This document shows, in pieces, positions 1 to 11,800 of a DNA stretch of 64,000 bases. Positions within the stretch are counted from its first letter, which is position 1, and every line of letters starts with the position of its first letter. Where the stretch lies: NCBI RefSeq assembly GCF_016920785.2, contig NW_024609836.1:63591930-63655929 (forward strand), written 5' to 3'. The translations under genes were made by a program, and so were the position numbers. The stretch comes from Ixodes scapularis (taxonomy: Eukaryota; Arthropoda; Arachnida; Ixodida; Ixodidae). The notes under the pieces were generated by a model that saw nothing but the letters and a program-made list of their open reading frames with translations, searched no databases and had not been told where the DNA came from.

Positions 1-533
1 CGTCCACAAAAACGCGACGACTTTACCGACGCCGTGCTGGTTGCAAAGTGATACTCGTTCACTTCGTTTGATTATGCTGTTTTGTGTTACATAGAACTCA
101 AATCGAATGGTTTACTTTTTACGCGCGGGGCGTACGCTTTACTTCTTGATTTGACCCCTTTCAAGCTGAGGTCACGGTCAAAAACATCGACGCGTATTGA
201 GTAAGTGCAGCCATCTTGAGATCTAAGCGATCACGCTAGGGACGCTGAGGGCAGTCCGCTCTACAACTTGTGAAGCGGAGCGCACGCTCACTCCGCTAAC
301 TATACGCTCCAACTCAGAGCGGGCCACGCATGCGCGGTGGGGACGATGCTTCTCGCAGAGCGTAAAGTAGAGCAAAGAGGGCTCATAAAAGTGGCCTACT
401 AATACTCATAGATTACGAACGCCCTCGTCGTAACTTGTCCTGACACTGCCCATGTACACCTCTCCACCAGACAGAGCAGCTGTGCTAGAAACAATGAAAA
501 TGCGAAATTTACACAAACCATGCAGGGTCTCAC
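1..533. other. No gene recognised
   Basis: Unique-looking AT/GC-mixed sequence. I see no exon-like block, RNA gene or clear repeat boundary here. If the exon ending at 534 is real, this stretch would be intron or downstream sequence of that - strand gene. Confidence 0.4.
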
Positions 534-641
534 CTGTGAGCACAGCTCCAGTTTCGCCAGGGTCAACCACCTATGTTTGTTCATGTCAGCGAGCAGGTGG
601 CCGAACCTCTCGTAGATGTGACCCACGATGAGGTTCACAAA
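534..641 (-). CDS. Candidate single internal exon of an unrecognised protein
   Basis: On the - strand a block of exactly 36 codons (phase 0 on both sides) lies between a consensus-like acceptor (GTTCTTCAG before 641) and a good donor (CAG|GTGAGA after 534). It encodes a protein-like peptide containing IVGHIYERFGHLLADMN and HRWLTLAKLELCSQ, amphipathic and without low complexity. In the same frame an in-frame stop occurs shortly upstream of the acceptor, which is consistent with an intron there. I do not recognise the family and I could not find a neighbouring exon with confidence. It could be a real exon of a multi-exon host gene running off the left edge, a pseudogene fragment, or chance. Seen: frame and splice signals. 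Inferred: that it is coding. Confidence 0.4.
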
Positions 642-1906
642 CTGAAGAACACCGACAAGTTCCGTCCCTCATCCAAGTACGAACAGACGGTTGGGATAGG
701 CCAGTCGAGGAAGAACCATGCAAAGCGTCTCGCCAGATTGGCAACACCCTGCGCCGATCTGTCGGGTGCTGGTATTCGGAGGCCCGCATGCCGAGCAGTC
801 AGGTCCTTCTTTAAGCAGGATAGCTTCCTAAAGGGTTTCTTTTCTACGTTGGAAATATCCAGCAAACCGCGTTCGGAAAGGAAGCTTCGGCGCTTGATGG
901 CACGAGGGATACGAATCATGGATTCGATGTCTCGCCAGCTTAATCTCGTTAGTAGAAGTCTCCTTCCTTGAGAACAGCGGGGATTCATCGTGCAGATGCC
1001 TTGCTAGCCTTGAGCAACAATGTACTCGTACTACGCAAAAGGATGTGCTCGCAATGCGCAAACTTCGTCCTTTTCTTTTCTTTTTCTACTTCGAATAAGT
1101 AAATCTGTTTCATTTTTAATTCGAGTGGAGTAGAAGCTACAAGAGCGAGTGCTGGCCTTTCAGCGTCCTTGATAAGCACGCGCGCTCGTGCAGTGCAAGT
1201 ACCGTTTAGAGCAACATGCTCATGCTTATACCTTCGGCTTCACTCGCACACAAGGTGGAACGATTATATTTATATTTTATAGCATAATATTTCTTCAGGT
1301 TTGTGCCTACTCTTTTGTGTTCATTATTGTCGCCTTCATCTTTACTACCTCTACAAACAAGTTCCCTTTCACTCTCTTGGTGTTAACGTTTAGGTTTTTT
1401 CGTCTTACTAGTACTATAAACGTCCACTTGTGGGGCTACCCAAGCAAATTTTTCGAACCCGCTCAAAACGCTCTTACGCTGAAGAAAAACGCTCAACTAA
1501 AACGCGTTTTTGGACCTCCGCTTTCAATTCCGGCGAAGCAGGCCGCGCATGCGCAGTTTGGCACCCCCAGAGCGGAGCGGAAAATGAAAACGGTATACTA
1601 AAACTCTCTATTGTCAGGCGTGTTCCAATGAACGAGGAATCCACTGCCGAAATCAGTCTTCTGCTCCGGACAGAGGAACAGCTATGGCGGTGCAGTCTTG
1701 TTGAACACGTTATCAATCCCTCTCCCATTGCTTTCTCTTCTCATCTCGTCCACTTGCGCGCCGCTTATCGACCGCATTCTGGAGCTACGCTTTGCTAGCG
1801 GGAGATCGTGCCGTCACTTCGAACAATGGCTTGAGCACGCCCCTGCTGGGCCCTCTTTCCGGAGCGTACAGCGTACTAAAACTCAGGAATATCGAACCGG
1901 TTGCCA
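642..1906. other. No gene recognised
   Basis: Open frames in this stretch overlap on both strands and none shows a known domain. A GC-rich patch around 1500-1590 contains CGCATGCG-type motifs common in tick repeats, but no second copy was identified in the window. Confidence 0.4.
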
Positions 1907-2088
1907 CAGACCGAACTCACCAGTTAGTTTCGTTATGCCACCGAGAACGTAATGGGTCGTGGGAATTGTAGTCTTTCTGCACGCGAAACGAAACGAAACA
2001 AGCCATCTCACGCACTGGCTCCTCTTCCCTATGAACCACAGTTATGGCGGCACCACGCATGTGTAGACCGCGTAGTGAGATCGGTCTG
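1907..2088. repeat. MITE, family A, copy 1 (TIR CAGACCGATCTCACCA-like)
   Basis: An about 182 bp element bounded by inverted ends: the left end reads CAGACCGAACTCACCAG and the right end is the reverse complement of CAGACCGATCTCACTA. A related copy sits at 19262-19493. Shared internal pieces include TTCTGCACG and AAAGTTATG/ACAGTTATGGCGG near the right end. It has no coding capacity. It lies immediately downstream of the serine-protease-homologue exon. Confidence 0.6.
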
Positions 2089-2124
2089 TTCGAATAAACG
2101 TGGAAGTAATCCGAGCAATTATCC

Positions 2125-2130
2125 TTTATT
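2125..2130 (-). promoter_or_regulatory. Putative polyadenylation signal AATAAA
   Basis: AATAAA on the - strand, 14 nt after the TAG stop of the trypsin-fold exon at 2314-2144. A signal in this position supports that exon as a true 3' terminal exon. Confidence 0.5.
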
Positions 2131-2143
2131 CAAAAAGTATTTT

Positions 2144-2314
2144 CTAGACGTCAGCATACTGCAGGTTCCCGGTGAGCTGTTCAATCCAATCGATGTAGCT
2201 CGACACCCGAGTGGAATACCCGTGCATATACGCACAGCCCTGACCAAATGATACTATTCCAACCTGCACTGTTTTTCCATCTTCATCCTGCATGGCTGCA
2301 CCGCCGAAGTCATC
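2144..2314 (-). CDS. 3'-terminal exon of a trypsin-fold serine protease homologue (catalytic Ser replaced)
   Basis: A 57-codon exon (56 residues plus TAG) begins after a CTGTGCCTAG acceptor in phase 0 and has AATAAA just downstream. It matches the C-terminal part of S1 peptidases. The region that normally reads GDSGG here reads DDFGG, followed by a GKTVQVGIVSFGQGCA strand, a STRVSSYIDWI segment where active enzymes have YTRVSSYIDWI, and a short tail ending QYADV. In the S1 family the Ser of GDSGG is the catalytic nucleophile; here it is Phe, so the product should be proteolytically inactive, like clip-domain or other serine protease homologues of arthropods. The FGQGCA motif and the terminal Trp-Ile helix are intact. 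Upstream exons carrying the His and Asp would lie at higher coordinates on the - strand; I did not find them, so a decayed gene fragment is the main alternative. Confidence 0.7.
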   Translation of the reverse strand, partial: DDFGGAAMQDEDGKTVQVGIVSFGQGCAYMHGYSTRVSSYIDWIEQLTGNLQYADV

Positions 2315-2390
2315 CTAGGCACAGTGAAAAAGAGCCTGGTGAGAAATGTGATGAAATCTGTCCGCCCATTATAATTCAAAAGCCCGCCCG

Positions 2391-2418
2391 CCCCCCCCCC
2401 CCCCCCCCCCCCCCCCCC
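2391..2418. repeat. Homopolymer C tract
   Basis: 28 consecutive C residues, preceded by CCCGCCCG. Likely a length-unstable site and a place where the assembly may be inexact. Confidence 0.9.
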
Positions 2419-3730
2419 ACACACAGAAAGAGCCCCCGTAGCTTCCGTATTCTTATCAAACTATCTCTTTCTCCTGCGGTGATGATGTGTACTCAGGTAA
2501 CAAGCCAGAGAAGCGCCTAACTTGGCAATGCTGCGGCAAACGTAAGGGCCAAACTTGGGCCTATGAATAGTACAGCGAGTTAAGCTAGTCGGTGATGATT
2601 CATACTGAGGAATAAGCCTACAAAAGCGAGGACAAAAAGATGAGTGGCACACAGGACAGGGCGTACCTTTTCACTGTAATTTATTAGAAAACACAAATAA
2701 CAAATTCCACATTAAGTACATATTAATACACATTAAAGATATGTATATGCCATTCTCGGGAATGTGGGGCGTAGTGCTTACTCCCCTTGTCCCCTATAAT
2801 ACAACCCAAAACTTCAGTTCAGCGCACAGTGCACCGACGTCGAACAGAGAAAAACGACATTTCACGAGGGGCTTGATAGCCGTGTGGTACCACTTATTAA
2901 AATAGCTGATGTAAACGTTACTGTCTACAAGAAAAAAAAAAAAAAAAAAAAATCGGTGTTTCTTGACCTTACTGTAAAACACCAGTTGTTTTTTTTTTTG
3001 TCTTTTTGTAGTTTTTGAGACGTACCTTAGCTGTTTAATATGCCCCTCGTAAAAGTTGGGACCGTCGGTTCGACGGCAGTGAGCTGTTCGTCAAACTTAA
3101 GTCTTGGGGTGCATTATATGGAACCAAATGAGTGTAAGACTACACCCTTTTTATATTGTAGACGTTCTGATAAATTTCAGGTGAAAGTTAGCCCCTTCCT
3201 GTGTACCACTTATCTTTTTCTTCTCTTTGTTTAGGTGCAATGCTACTTTATAGTTAGGTTTTGCTCCATGGCGTTTGTTAGCGCCGAACAACTTTGACTA
3301 ACTATAGTTGTTTTTGGGCGAACCTTAGGCATGCCATAGTGTTTTGTTTCTCTCTGATCAACCACAGGAATGCCAAATAAGGTGCCACGCTCGTGCCATA
3401 AACTGCCAAAGAAAAAAAAAAAAAAACCTGGGAATCCGATGGCGTGTTACAGTTTGGCTTTTCTCTGGTGTGCCACAAGAATACTCTATTACGCGCTCCA
3501 GAAAAAATTGAGAAAATGCGCCTTCGGAACATGATGGTCAATATCATAATCTCTGTTTTAATGTCAAATGCTTCCAATTGACACTTAAATAAAATAGAGC
3601 CAAAATCGCTGCTGTCGCCACGCTGATTCTCAAAGAAATACGTGAGAATTTCGTGCAGCGTTCATATATAACAAAGCCTTTTTGAATGCGGCCTCTTGTA
3701 TCTATTGCGAATGCAGCTCTTTTGTCTCTT
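2419..3730. other. No gene recognised; low-complexity A tracts
   Basis: AT-rich sequence with A homopolymers around 2931-2952 and 3412-3426. No exon with splice signals and a recognisable product was seen on either strand. Confidence 0.4.
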
Positions 3731-4066
3731 GTTTACACCGAGCCTATTAACCTAAACATCCTTTAAATGTTAATGTTTTTATTCCTGCAGATACTTTTAT
3801 CGTAATGACCTCGTCAGCCCGTGGTTGTCATTTAAACAAACATTTAAAATTATCTCGTCAGCCTGCGGCGGTTGTCATTTATACAAACAAACGACAGTTT
3901 GAACAAGCGGACGAATTTGAAAGTATGCAAACGACAGTTTGAACGATCAGGCGACCTTTTGAACGTGAAAACGTACTGCGTATTCTACGGGTGGTCCGGA
4001 CCACTTGACGGTTTTTCAAAATTCTTGTTGACAAAAATAAAAATTTGACGACCACAAGTCTCCATT
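3731..4066. repeat. Interspersed repeat, copy 1 (GTTTACACCGAGCCT family), cut by the assembly gap
   Basis: Starts GTTTACACCGAGCCTA and shares a series of blocks with 55491-55768: ACGACAG...GAACGA, GTGGTCCG...ACTTGACGG, and an ATTT-GACGACCA end. The right end runs into the N gap. No coding potential. Confidence 0.6.
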
Positions 4067-4166
4067 NNNNNNNNNNNNNNNNNNNNNNNNNNNNNNNNNN
4101 NNNNNNNNNNNNNNNNNNNNNNNNNNNNNNNNNNNNNNNNNNNNNNNNNNNNNNNNNNNNNNNNNN
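4067..4166. other. Assembly gap (100 N)
   Basis: Exactly 100 N bases, the usual size for a scaffold gap of unknown length. Missing sequence here could include P450 gene 1 N-terminal exons. Confidence 1.
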
Positions 4167-5506
4167 GGGGAGAGGAGGGCATAGAGAGCGGTGGCCATCG
4201 GTCTCACAAAACAATAGAGGATCACACCCCTTTTACGCGTTCTCTCTCTTTCTGTCAGCACTCCTTAGGTAGCCTAACCCCCCCTTACCCCCTTTCATGT
4301 TGACAGTTGACTGTAAGGTGAGGAGTGGACTCGACCACCATGCCCAGACAAGTAAACCAAAATAAGTATCGTTCGTACCCTCGAAGACGATGCTCTTAGC
4401 CTTGCGCCGGGCGCTTTTCAGCCGTGCCTCAAAAGCGTGATGGAATACAGTAGCGCACATCAAAAACAAAGAGAATTCGACCTCCTCGTGCGAGGCTACA
4501 TCCTCTGTTAAGCGAGTTGTGAACCCGCGAATCGAGCGCGTTTGAGGTCTGTGCAGGTGGTGGGAGACATCGAAGAAGTTGGAAGGGGTGAAACGGTGTA
4601 GACAAAAACAAATGAACACGAAGGGCTTTCTCCTGCCCAAAAGAAGAAGAAGAAAAAAAAAAAAAAAAAAAAACACGATGGAAGGAGACGGAGAGCCTAC
4701 TCTCCGTTGCCTTATTTGATTTTTGTCGTTCGTATATTTGTACATGTCTTGCCCGTTTTTCTAGTGATTTTAGTGACCGGTCATACAAAACAAAAAGTCG
4801 TATTTTCTTTTCGGTTATTCTCCCCTTCCTGGTGTTTCCTATTTTGTTCAACTTGCTCTCTTTATGCTGCTGAATGTTCTGCTCGTATTGCTCCAATTAC
4901 TGTATTATGCTCATATTTAAAAAAAAAATGAACGAGTAATTAAAGTAATCTGTTACCAATATTTTGTAACGAATTCACGTTACAAATTACTTCCGAAAAA
5001 AAGTAAAATGGCAATTGCACACTTCCTTGAAAAAGTAACGGACTACTTTCCAAGTCTTATCACTACTCCACTGGCTAAATTGCTCATATACAACGAGTGA
5101 CTCGTCGCAACTTTGAAATTGCTGACCAACTGCTCGCTGTATACATATCCACACAACCCCCCAATTATTACTTCCCAAGTCTGGGTGTGGGCAAGTGCAG
5201 ACTTGCTTGTAAACAATTTGCATACGTCTCATCTCATCGTCTTCCACGAACAGCAAACAGTCTTGACGGTGTGAAAGGAAACCTGGTGAACAATCTTGCA
5301 CCACGGCGCACTCCTCCTACCGTCTCGCAGAACCACCTTGCGTATAAGTTAACGCCACGTTACTAGAGTTCATATGACATCGTCACGTGACATCAAGTTC
5401 TCCGCTAAATATGGCGGAGAAATTGGCCCGACATTTGTTTCCTGACACTCCTTCGTGAGCGTTCCTCGTGACGGTTCTTCGTGGCGGTTCCTCCTCGTGG
5501 AACAGA
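4167..5506. other. No gene recognised; relic of a TIR element with AGTAAC-type ends
   Basis: Contains an A20-type tract near 4652-4672. The block 4935-5075 is full of AAGTAAC/GTTACAAATTACTT motifs, which resemble the ends of degenerate nonautonomous DNA transposons. No P450 N-terminal exon could be recognised here despite a specific search for the helix A-B region. Confidence 0.35.
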
Positions 5507-5600
5507 GCCTTTTCAAGACCCCATCGAGCAACATTGGCTCTCGCCATTTCTTGGGCCCGAACCGTGTGACTGGATCCAAGCCCTGGCCGAACACTGGCGC
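5507..5600. repeat. Short interspersed repeat, copy 1
   Basis: Shares with 7224-7303 the blocks CCTTTTCAA, CAACATTGGC and TCGCCATTTCTTGGGC in the same order and orientation. Function unknown. Confidence 0.55.
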
Positions 5601-5766
5601 AGTATACTCGTGTGCAATACGTGTTCAAAGTATGCGCGTACCCAAATAATAGAGGACTCGTATATTTATGCGTGGCAGTTACTAAACTATATAGATGGCG
5701 AGCCGTTTTGGAAAAAAGGGTCCACTGTGTAATACACATGCCATATGATAAAACTTCGGTGCGCAG

Positions 5767-5883
5767 CTCATAAGTTTCGGCGATTCACTCCTGGACAACA
5801 TGATGAGCATCCTCCCAGTTGACAAGTGGAGGCGGATCCGACCGGCAGCCAGCCCAGCGTTTTCTACGGGAAAGCTACGCAAG
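5767..5883 (+). CDS. P450 gene 1, exon a (helix C)
   Basis: 39 codons, phase 0 to 0, after GGTGCGCAG and before GTTTGT. Contains FGDSLLDNMMS and the helix-C block WRRIRPAASPAFSTG, whose Trp and Arg contact a haem propionate in P450s. The acceptor is weak (little pyrimidine), so the exact start could shift. Confidence 0.8.
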
Positions 5884-8800
5884 GTTTGTGCGCTTTTTAG
5901 ATTCTTAGAAGGGGTCTTACCTTCGGTATTGTCCGAGATGATACGATGTCTCATTTAACTTTACGGGCTCGCTGACTTTTAAGCTCAACTGGGTGTTTTT
6001 TTTAGTGCTTCACAGATTGTTTTTAAATGACACTAACGCGGTGTGTGCGGGTGAGTTATATACGGTCAGTGGAACACAATATAGGGGTCTAATACGTCAC
6101 GATAGAAAGGTTAATTAGGTAAATTGTGTTGTTTATTTTTATTAGTGAAGATAAATATATGGTTTCATTAAGAAACCTGCTGAGCGTTGTCTAAAACCAC
6201 TAACTTACTAAGTTTTATAAAGACTTGGAGCACGTGGAGAACGCGGTGATGCGCTAAACATAGCAGACGTGCAACAGGTTCGAGGCTGGAGGCGCCAAAA
6301 CCCGGACGATAAACGCGCCGAGGTGTTATAATCCGGGCGTTAACACCGCCAGCTTTGCACCTAATAACTTTAGGGATCAAAGTTGTTGGTGTTTTTTTCC
6401 TTAAAATTGAATGATTTAGTGGTTTTCGATGACGCTTATCGTGAGTTTATACTTTGGATCTTATTTGTATTTTCACTAATTCAAAACAATTAACAAATTT
6501 TAGTTTAGTATCTAACTTACCGCGCCCTGGACTAGTCGTAAAACTAACCTGTGCAGAACGCATTAGTACAGCTTTTGCGGGTTGTTTTAGAAAACAAAAT
6601 GTGTAAAACTCCACATTGAGCATTCTGTATATCGCACATTTAATATCAGAGGTGTTTTGTGCACACTTCACAGTGCAGAAAACATTTGTTACAGATGAAT
6701 TCCTTAATAGCTGACTGTGCCCGAACAACAGCGGAACACTTGAAAGAAACAGCAGAAAAGGAGGGAGAACTGGACGTAAAACAGTAAGTATTTCTCTTTT
6801 TGCCGAGCCTCGTAATTGTTTAAACATCTAGAAACGTGTATTTAATATATTTTTTCAAACTAAATGTTACAAACGACTCGATAATTTCGCTTATTTTTTA
6901 ATATCAAAGTAGGAAATTATTGACATTTGCGTAAGAAATAGCCTTTTACGCAATTCTGTGATAGACAATCAGAAATTGGCCTTGATGAACATTTCACACA
7001 GGCGATATCCTCCAGTTTAGACATCTGTGGTGTTTTGCTAGCTACCATTTACTGAGTAGTTCAAGAATCATATTATATTATATAAAAAGCTTACCGAAAA
7101 GTTAAAAAAAAATAATATATTTTTTTTTCTTTTTAGAAAGGATGTGCGTTGTGGAACCCCGCTGAGAAATAACGATAACCACCTGTAGCCACCTGTAGCG
7201 CAGGCAGCTTATTGCCTTATAGATCCTTTTCAAAACCCTGTCAGGCAACATTGGCGGTCGCCATTTCTTGGGCACGAAGCTCGTGAATGGTTCCGAGCAC
7301 TGATCTCTATTGTAGTAGGCTGGATCGCGGACCGCGGCCTCGGCAGCTGGGGCCGACTGTCGCCACCGGCGGCCATTGATTGACACCAGCCAATCATGGG
7401 ACTCTATGGGAAGAACGGGAAAAAATGCCGTTTCCCACGTTTTTAAGTTGTTGTTGGCAATAAAACTTTTTGGATGCTTTTCGATAAGCCCGTCGAATAG
7501 CTGGCGCACAATGCTTATATATTGATAAAAGCTGTAGGTTCAGATGTTTTGCCAGAGACTGATATGTTCTGCGTATTTTCATTTCTAACGTCGCACGACG
7601 TGAACGTTTAGCGCACGCCTGAAGAAGGAATTCCTTACTTGAGTGGCGGTTACGGCATGCTTACTTTACACAAGCTGGCGTGCACACTTACTTTCTCATA
7701 GATAAAGCAGAACGCTCCTCCGTCACGTTGAGGACCCGGCCACCTGACACGGGGGATTCTCGTCATTACATGGGCTCCCGAAACTGGAGCTTTTGAAAGC
7801 GGGGCAAAAAGTACGGGGTGTCTGCCATGGGAGCATTTGACACGGGTTTTTTGACATCGGATGCTTTCGTGCACCACCCCACTTACACACTTACCCGTCT
7901 GGCCCACGTAGCAGAGCCCACAATAAAGCTGAATTTTGTATAAAACTTCCTTGATGCAAAAAAAAAAAAAAAAAGAATCGATGTTCTTTTTTATTTTCTT
8001 GGGGGGGGGGGGGGGGGGGGGGGGGGAGGGGGTTGCGTATGGGTGAGGTTCGTCTGTCTCGTCAGTTCCGCCAATTTGGCGGTGGCGTGTTTTTTGTTTC
8101 GTTTTGTGTTCCCTCTTTCCTGTTTGTGTGGGGTTATAAAGTGCCATCCCCGTGCGAATAACTTCGGCTGTGTTGGAGATTTGCCGTCGTCTTGTCCGTT
8201 ATTTCATTACTCGTTGTCTCAGGCTTTAATCTATGTTTATTATGGAAGGTGCTCCCGCGATTCTGGCACATCAACTGTGAAACCTTTCAAGTAACTGGCA
8301 CGCGTTTCATTCGGTTTTCGTTTCGGGCTTTCGAAAAGATAAGGAGACGAGACTGGGTAGGCAAGGTCATTCTGTAGAAGGGTATGCACTTGGGCTAGTT
8401 TGTGATCCATATTTCCGAGGGTAAAAGCGCTAAAAACAACGGACAAGTAAAAGAAACGTCACTCTGTAGAAGTGTGCGCACTGGGGCTAGTTGGTGATCC
8501 ATATTTCCGAGGGTAAAAGCGCTCTGTGTTGTTCGTTTCTTTTACTTGTCCGTTGTTTTTAGCGCTTTTACCCTCGAAAATAAGGTCATACTGGGCCCTT
8601 TATCTTTTACACTCGGAGTCAGAGTAAACACGAATCTTCTATATATCCTGAAAAGCCTCATGCACGAGGCAGCATTTTTATTGGGCCAGAAACCCATGGG
8701 AAAACCGATCCTGCGCTTCACTGTTTTTTTACTTACGGTGTTTCTATGCAGATTTTACGCGAACTACGCCCTCGATGTGATTGCCAGGTGCGCATTCGCC

Positions 8801-11800
8801 ACCCGGCTGGACTCGCACAGTGATGAGACCAACGAGTTTGTCACCAAAGCCAGGCAGGCGTTTTCGGGCGGAATAACGCTGCGACTAGTTTTAGTTTGTA
8901 AGTACATACAGAGAGTGATATTCGCTACGGATACGTAAGTTGGCCTCGCTTAAATTTGTTCTTACAAGAAATTCCAAGGATGAATTGAGTTTTTTTGGAC
9001 AATAAGCACGCACTGGAACCCTGAAAAGTGGCGGATTTACATTCCGAGTCAAGAGGTTCAACGAGTGAAAAGATTCAACGCGTCAAAAGAGCCAATGGTA
9101 GGTCTCCTGAATCATTGGACATTTTGACTCGCCGTGCATCTTTTCACACTTTGGATCTCTTGATGCCTTGGACCTCTTGACCCCCATTGGATCTCTTGGC
9201 TCGTATTTGACGAGTCAGGAGGTCCAACGCTTCAAGAGTTCCATTATTGGACCTTGAGACTCGATGGGCCTCTTGACTCTCTGTCCGATCATCGGAAAAG
9301 GGGGAAAGGGATTAGAAGAAATTCGAAACAAGAGAAGGAAAATCATACGTAGGTTTCATTTCATTTCATTTATTAAGTCTCTCAGGGCCCGAAGGCATTA
9401 CAGAGAGGAGTGGGGCACAGTAAATAGAACAAAGCAAATAACAATGAAAAGGCAAAAACTACACAAAATGACTACTAAACATCATTTAGCAGGTTTGTAA
9501 TGGCACTGTACATCGAATAAAACAAATATCAATGAAAAATTAAACAATACACACACTCACTACTAAACATTACGTAACAGGTTGGTAATGGCAATCTTAA
9601 ATTTATCTAAGGCAGTGATTGTGACAATGGCTGCAGGAAGGCGGTTCCAGTCAATCGAGGTTTGATGCAAAAAGAAGGCATTAAAGGTACATGTGCTGCA
9701 ATGAGGGATCCCAACTTTTAATTGATGATCGGTGCGTGATATGTAAAATGGTTCAGAAAACAGTGCTTGGCGGAGAGTAGGGTTAGAGTGATATATCTTA
9801 TGGAACAGGCATAGGCGGGATATCTTTTGACGAAGAGAAAGAGTGGGCAAGGAGAGGGATGCTTCCATTGTAGTGGTGCTAGCTGTGCGGTGTTAGTTAG
9901 AAAGTATAGAACGGGCGGAGCGGTTTTGAATGGATTCTACGGCAGATGCAAGGGTGATACCAGGGTTTCAGATTGAGGCGGCATATTCAAGTTTAGGGCG
10001 AATTAAGGTTTTATAAATGAAAAGCTTTAATGAAAGAAGGGCAAGAAAAAATTTTATTTTGATGTTCCCTAATAATCGATTAGCGTTTTTCGTGACATAG
10101 TCGACATGAATATTCCAGGACAGATCATTTGAAATGTTAACACCGAGGTATATATAGGAGGACACAGGAAGGAGGGTAGAGTTATTGATGGAGCAAGAAG
10201 GTCACATATTAATTTGACGAGAGACACACATGGATTTACATTTAGAGATATGAAGTTCCATAAGCCAGTCGGTGCCCCATTGGGTTACATTGTTAATATC
10301 GATTTGAAGAGAAGAGATGTCAGAGTCGCTAAGGATTTTTTTTTGTAATTAACACAGTCGTCATCAAGAAGGCTAATAGAAGAGAAGACATGGACAGGGA
10401 GATCATTAATATATATATCAGAAATAGTAGTGGACCGAGTACAGAACCTTGTGGGGCACCGGAGTTGACAGGCGAGTATGGAGAATTAGTTCCGTTGGCG
10501 TGGACAAACTGTAGGCGGTTAGTCAGAAAGGTGTCTATCCAAGCGAGAACATATGGACATATGTTAAGGCTACTAAATTTATGGAAAAGAAGGGCGTGAG
10601 GAACTTTGTGAAAAGCTTTGGAAAAATCAAGGAATATGCAGTCAATTCTGGAACCCTGGTCAAGTGTGACATGGAGATTATGAGTAAAGTTAAGAAGTTG
10701 GGTTTCGCATGAGTTAAACTTCCGAAAACCATGTTGTGATTTGTTAAAGAAAGAGTTAGAATCCAGAAAGTTTGCAAGTTGAGAGTAAATTACGTGTTCA
10801 AGGATTTTGCATGGTGTACTCGTTATGGAGATGGGACGGTATTTAGATGGATTTTGTTTATCGCCACTTTTGTGTACAGGAACCATCTTCCCCACCTTCC
10901 AATCCAATGGCAAGACACCATGTTGAAGTGACTGAGAAAAAATCTTGAACAGGATAATGCTGGAATACAGTTTAGTGTTTTTCAAAAATTTAGTGTTAAT
11001 GTTGTCAGTACCTACCGCAGAAAACATTTTTAGGTTATCAATTATCTTAGCAATTCCTTCACTATCTACAACAACAGGATACATAGGCAAGAAATCACAG
11101 GCGGTAAATACTGGGAAACAAGAACTAACTGGAATATAGAAAGATTTAGTAAACACTTCATTTAAAACGAAAGAACACTGATCGTTGGATAATTAATTTC
11201 CGTCAGCATCCCTAAGCGTTATATTGAAAGAGAAAGATGGAGTAATAACCTTCCAAAATTGACGCGGGTTATTTAACAACAAGGAGGGTAACGTATTATT
11301 AAAATAATGGGATTTTGCATCTATAAGTGCTTTTTTATACACACCAGCTGCAGTACGGTGCGCTGATCATTGCTGTTCGTTTTCTGATAGCTTTGCAGCA
11401 CGAAATATTATTTTTTTATTGATTGCTAGCCTTGTTAAAAACACGTTATACCAAGGCGATTTAGGAGAGGACAAAATAATGCGAAGTGGCAAGTGCGGTA
11501 CGCAACTTGTTCTTTAAATAAACACCAGTTATTCTCAACTGAGCGCTCATCCAAACAATCTAAGTAACAATAAAAAAAAAAAAGAAGACAAAGGTTCTAA
11601 TAAAGGAATCAAAATCAGCTCGTGCATAATCAGAAATTCGCTAAATTTATTTTGACCTAAAGCATGTAGGTAGATCTAAGGAAAAATGCAATAAGGAATG
11701 ATCACTAAGACCTGGCAAATGAGTTAACGAAGAAATGAGCTCAGGCGATGTTGTTAAGATGAGGTCTAAAACAGAAGCGGTTGAAGCAGCAATACGGGTA

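Noticed and set aside
573..988. 117-132-codon ORFs on both strands
   Set aside because: No family recognised; both strands open over the same bases, which suggests chance frames around the small candidate exon at 534-641.
3302..3577. 91-codon ORF on the - strand as an upstream serine-protease exon
   Set aside because: No trypsin-fold motif (no AAHC, no DIAL, no Cys pattern) and it spans a homopolymer tract.
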